DNA of 64,000 nt, from NCBI GenBank assembly GCA_002633005.1, contig NMRA01000123.1:464364-528363 (forward strand), written 5' to 3'. The translations under genes and the position numbers were made by a program. Position 1 is the first letter of the stretch; each line of letters begins with the position of its first letter. Of this stretch, positions 60,270 through 64,000 are shown in pieces. The notes under the pieces were generated by a model that worked only from the letters and a program-made list of their open reading frames with translations, was not told where the DNA came from and made no database searches. This DNA is from Phoronis australis (Eukaryota; Phoronida; Phoronidae).

Positions 60270-60560
60270 TTGTCGTCCTTAGACCCCAAAATTTCACACA
60301 GCCCGGGTAGTTCTGTTCGTTACTTCGTCATGAAACTACTTGTAATATCAACGTGTAGAGCTAACGACTGGCATGTAAAAATTGGGAGACAACCAACCCT
60401 CAACACGCCCGTTGCAGCTATTTAAGTGAAAAACAATCTCATAAACGCCATCCTTCTTGCATAATTCCCGCCTTTTGTAATTTAATCTGTCGTCACTTTC
60501 AAAACACTACGCTCATGTGCACGCGCCATTTCCTAAATTCTTTGCTACATCTCTAGGTAT
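60270..60560. repeat. Fold-back repeat family, inverted partial copy D
   Basis: Matches 62780-63080 in order: agaccccaaaatt, gggtagttctg, cccgttgcagc, tttaagtgaaaaacaat, gccttttgtaa-like words and gccatttcctaaatt. A short related end (ggcaaggtgagtgccggttaattc) also lies near 59010. Confidence 0.6.
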
Positions 60561-60753
60561 ATTACAGCAGTTTCGCAGCAGGAAAGTTAGTTCTGAAATT
60601 CGGTTTCCTTAAATTAAAGTGTTGAACACTTTTAAAGAAATTAATTAAATCAGTTTTGGTAACTTGTCACAAAAATATGCCTTATACTTTAAGCCATTAT
60701 GGTTTGCTACTTTTTTCTCTGAAACTATAAAAATGTTGACCTGTAGGACTTAC

Positions 60754-61635
60754 GAGCTGGAATCGTGCCACTGAACATCTTTGCTTTCAACAGATGTTGT
60801 GATGCATCCGTACAGTAGGTTTGCGACAAGTAACTGAAACCACTTTCGCCGCATAAAAAGGTCGCATGTATATCTCTGCGATTTGACTCAAAATATCCGG
60901 ATTCAACAAGTTTATCAATTGTCTTCTGTACATCTCTGCCCTGCAGTCCCGCCGTTTGCCAACATCGCAACGTCACGGCCCTTGCCAGCTGTTTTGGTGG
61001 CTTCCCGCGTAAGTTGTCGAAGTTCTTGGAAAGGAAAATACCACTGTACCCTACATTCTTCATATCTCGCATCATCACACTAAAATCAGATCTTGTCCTC
61101 TCAGAGACGAGTAAAGTAAATATTGAAAATCCTGTGCTAAGGTAGGCATCTTTGATAAAGCTGATGTCATACTTCATAGGATTCCTCGTCTTCATGCTAG
61201 AAGTCTCCTGTGTAGGACCGTCCATAAGGACTACTAATACCTGTACATCCTGAGTGTTTGATGGTGAAAACATTTCTAAACGAGTTTCCGACAGGGCAAG
61301 GGCTAAGAGTCTTTTGCGGTTATTGCAATTCAACGCAAAATTTGTTGGCAGTTCTAGCCAATCTAAAGCATTATGAAAATTACTTTTGTTAACAAGATGG
61401 ATTCTGACATCACTCAACACATCTGAAAACATTGCCATACTGAACAGTTCCGTGTCACCGAAATTTTCCGCAACTGAGTGAAGAAATTCTTTTATTTGTT
61501 CAAACTTTTTCCCCGAAATCCCGATGCAAGGAACCAGAAAATTAATCCTCATCGCACAGTCCTTCGGTGGTTCACTTACAGAAATGCACTCAGTTACTGA
61601 CATAATCGCAATAAAAATGATCTCTTTTCTTGAAT
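60754..61635 (-). CDS. Exon 1 of model: vWA-like domain with degenerate MIDAS
   Basis: An 882-bp open exon, phase 1 at both ends. The acceptor ends TTGTGCAG; the donor is GCTC|GTAAGT. Residues about 25-215 read as a von Willebrand factor A fold: a Cys then a hydrophobic strand (RINFLVPC), the first metal-site loop, amphipathic helices, the strand VQVLVVLMDG and a late strand FSIFTLLVSE. vWA domains bind protein ligands through a Mg ion held by DxSxS, Thr and Asp. Here the first motif reads CIGIS, so its Asp is missing, while the later Asp-Gly is kept; metal-dependent binding is doubtful. About 80 further residues contain four cysteines and resemble nothing I can name. An ATG at 61651 lies just upstream in the same frame, but what follows is not a signal peptide, so a splice acceptor with earlier exons upstream is preferred. 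Confidence 0.75.
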
Positions 61636-62019
61636 CTGCACAACAAAGCATCTTCGATACCTCATTCAGGAAATGGCAAAAGTTCTAAGACAACTTCATT
61701 GCGTCGTTAATTCACTATGAACGTGCTAACTTGTTAAAACATGACGTTACTTTTGAAATGCATAAGATTTCACGTATCTAAAACTCGTAACATATTAGTC
61801 AGTCCACCTATTGTGGGACAGACGTACCTTCCAATGGAAGGACGGATCCAAAATGGAAACGAAGGACTATGACTGGGATGGATGAGTGTTGAAAGTACCG
61901 TCATTGTCTGATAAATTATGTACACACTTAAACCTCGCAGCATACCTTTCAAAGTCTACATCTTTAGCACTGTGCCTACTACAGCAACTGTGCCGTTAGC
62001 CTTGGCGCCGAACTGTATA
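61636..62019. other. Sequence upstream of the vWA exon
   Basis: A GTACGT donor at 61826-61827 (minus strand) ends a short open stretch whose phase does not fit exon 1. No upstream exon recognised. Confidence 0.4.
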
Positions 62020-63120
62020 GTAGATATACAGCTTTGCGCCGATGTGGGTAAAAACATGAGCAGATAAAATCTGACACAAAATTATTGTTATTAAAACTAC
62101 ATCCTTCCTTGAGTACACTAAATTATTTACCGGCGTTGGAAAAAGTGGTGTTCTACCGTTATTCTGTAGCTAAAGTTGTGGAGCTATCTTATGCGTATGC
62201 TTTCGGCGCAATGAAATATTGCGTCACCTATAGGGCCAGTTTCTTTTTTCGCCGATTCTTCAATCAACTGTTATTCTTTCACGAGGTTGCGTACACGTCG
62301 GAACCGGTTTCACTTCAATAAAAGTTTTTAGATTTTTGATACTGAAAAATCGAATTTCAGAAGAAATTTTGCTGCTGCCAAGCTATCATCATCTCCCAAT
62401 AGATGTCGCAAAAATTTGAGAAAATGGCGCGTGCGCGTGTCACGAGCGTACTGATTTCAATACGACGACATAACTTTTGTTTTTTAGAAAAGGCGGAGGA
62501 TTACGCAAGGAAAGGACATTTTGTTAAATTGCTTTCTACTTAAACGGTACTAACGTGCAAGGTGAGTGTCGTTTGATTCCCAGATTTTGCATGCATCCCG
62601 TCCGGTCTTTAACTCTACAGGTTGAATCAGGCTTCACGGCGAGTTTACGAGCAGAACTACCCTGGCTGTGTGCAATTTCGGGGTGTGTGGAAGAAAAACG
62701 TACATTGGTACCTAGCCAGCCAGCTAGCTGTATGATGCCTGTCGCCAAAATACAGCTAGGTCCCACTGCGTGTATTTCGTCCGTAGACCCCGAAATTGCA
62801 CATAGCCAGGGTAGTTCTGCTCGTCACCGCGCCGTGAAATTTGTATCAACATGTTAAGCTAAAGACCGGACGGGGTGCATGCAAAATCTGGGAATCAACC
62901 GATACTCACCCTGCCCGTTACAGCCGTTTAAGTGAAAAACAATGCAATAAACGTCATTTTCTTGCGTAACTCTCCGCCTTTTCTAACAATGAAAAGTATG
63001 TCGTGGTTTCGAAAACAATACGCTCGTGTCACGCGTACGAGCCACTTCCTAAATTTTCGCGACAACTTCGGAGCACAGGCGCTTGGGTTTATCGCAAATG
63101 ACGTCACAATATATATATAA
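62020..63120. repeat. Fold-back repeat family, copies B and C as inverted pair
   Basis: 62020-62690 resembles 35085-35790 in direct orientation. Its right part (about 62385-62690) is answered in inverted form at about 62787-63085, with a spacer of about 100 bp that itself holds inverted cagctag words. Such large hairpins are typical of fold-back elements. Confidence 0.65.
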
Positions 63121-63281
63121 GAAAACATAAAGGTTGGACACTTAAACTTTGCAAAGCCGAGGCTCCCAACTTCAACCGTCCAAAATCCAAATAAAATCTG
63201 CGTGCACCTCCCTCAGTCTGGTGTTGCATAAACCTTCGAAGCCTTATCTTTCCTAGATCCCATTAACTGTCTTCGTGAGTG

Positions 63282-64000
63282 GTGAATTGGCGATGGAATT
63301 TCCAAAACAATCTCAAAACTGTGAATTCAAGGACCTGAAATAGTAAACATGGCGGATTTCTGTTGTGCTTCAACTTGTACGCCTGACGTAGGTGAAACTT
63401 CAAGTTTGAGCAAGCAACCTATATTTCAAATTCAATAACTCTAATCCAAAACTCAACTAATTGAGAATGTTAAAGTTAGTATTTTAATGATTATTTGTAA
63501 CTTTATTCCACTGACGGCTCATTTTAGCCCTTAACTTAGAATTTTATTGCATAAACTGGCGTATCTTGTTTCTCATCTTGACATCACGCACTTTTTTGAT
63601 TGAAGCACAACACACACTCGGCCAGGAAACGCAGTCCGTGCAAGTATTACAATGCGCGTGGCCGACGAGTTAACTCAATGGTTTTGGCCAAAAATAAAAC
63701 CTTCATAAGAAATCACAGTACACAAAAAACTTCGCATATCAATACAGTATCAGGATAATTTATATTTGACACAAATATGTGAGTAATTACATTTATTTGG
63801 CAATAAAGTGCTCTCTGCTTCTCATGATCAAGTAGTCGATGGATTGACGGCGAAAGCCGCGCGAAATTAGACTTTCGGATTTAGCTCGGGAGCGTCGGTC
63901 AAAACCCGGATGTGCGAAGACCGTCTGCCATGACATCACGGAATCAGGTCCTTGAATTTGTGATTTTGGCATTGTTTTGGCATTTTTGTCGCCAAATCAC
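63282..64000. mobile_element. Element with about 60-bp inverted ends reaching the window edge
   Basis: gtgaattggcga, ccaaaacaat and attcaaggacctga at 63282-63341 return inverted at 63941-64000. The inner 600 bp has no coding signal. It looks like a MITE-type element of about 720 bp; the right end coincides with the window end, so it may go further. Confidence 0.6.

Larger units (their letters stand above)
54741..60753 (-). other. Intron 1 (6.0 kb)
   Basis: Holds a possible plus-strand signal-peptide exon (55737-55788), a GIY-YIG-type remnant (58742-59011), a GC-rich patch near 59080-59125 and a piece of the fold-back repeat family (60270-60560). The 57.7-58.25 kb stretch is open over 171 codons on the minus strand, but the translation is low in charge and looks non-coding. 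I see no further exon of the gene here. Confidence 0.5.
4919..61635 (-). other. Gene model: vWA - 3 EGF-like - linker - 5 Ig - 6 PAN/apple-like extracellular protein (20 exons, partial at both ends)
   Basis: Joined in order on the minus strand, twenty exons give 4380 bp or 1460 codons without a stop. Module ranges in the joined protein are about: vWA exon 1-294, EGF-like 295-341, 342-381 and 382-429, linker 430-451, Ig1 452-559, Ig2 560-685, Ig3 686-784, Ig4 785-884, Ig5 885-1010, PAN-like 1011-1460. All inter-module introns are phase 1. Introns inside Ig1 and Ig3 are phase 2; those inside Ig2 and Ig4 are phase 1, and in each case the two halves fit. The domains are extracellular types, so the product is inferred to be secreted or a membrane ectodomain for adhesion or recognition. 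vWA plus Ig plus EGF recalls hemicentins, but PAN repeats do not belong to that family. No signal peptide, membrane segment or stop was found at the ends, so the true gene is longer. Exons could be missing in the larger introns. Confidence 0.75.

Overview
This is animal nuclear DNA, most likely from a marine invertebrate. The words tacatgta and acatgtac recur throughout. Coding sequence lies in short exons with GT/AG borders, separated by introns of 0.35 to 7 kb that are full of transposon remains. An anthozoan (coral or anemone) or a lancelet would fit; the sequence alone does not decide.

One gene dominates. I can follow 20 exons on the minus strand from 61635 down to 4919. They sum to 4380 bp, exactly 1460 codons, with no stop when joined at the GT/AG sites I read. 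The order from the N-terminal side is: a von Willebrand A (vWA) domain (one 882-bp exon), three six-cysteine EGF-like or EB-like modules, a short linker exon, five immunoglobulin-like domains (four split over two exons, the fifth in one exon), and six tandem PAN/apple-like modules, one per exon. Every border between modules is phase 1, the signature of an exon-shuffled extracellular protein. The start (signal peptide) and the end (more modules, membrane anchor or stop) were not found and probably lie outside the window. Many exons have no ATG and show only as spliced open frames. A signal-peptide-like exon at 48025-48079, inside the gene, could give a short secreted form that starts at Ig2.

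The rest is mostly mobile DNA in the introns. 283-4032: element with about 380-bp inverted arms and decayed coding remnants. 14117-14254 and 25899-26060: two copies of one MITE. 21386-21794: MITE. 24640-27250: decayed Ty3/gypsy-type element. 29751-30434: small element with perfect 16-bp inverted ends, carrying a broken THAP domain. 32995-34617: inverted-repeat element. 43057-47401: nearly complete but disabled Ty3/gypsy retrotransposon with two LTRs and a 5-bp target duplication. 48958-50375: DNA element with perfect 20-bp inverted ends. 60270-60560, 62020-63120 and 35085-35790: a fold-back repeat family. 63282-64000: element with about 60-bp inverted ends. Two fragments of GIY-YIG-type C-terminal ends and a SAP-like fragment complete the set. 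I recognise no tRNA, rRNA or CRISPR. One base (6696) is ambiguous (n).

The window is best read as one large, probably cell-surface or matrix, adhesion- or recognition-type gene swollen by transposons. No function is proven by the sequence.
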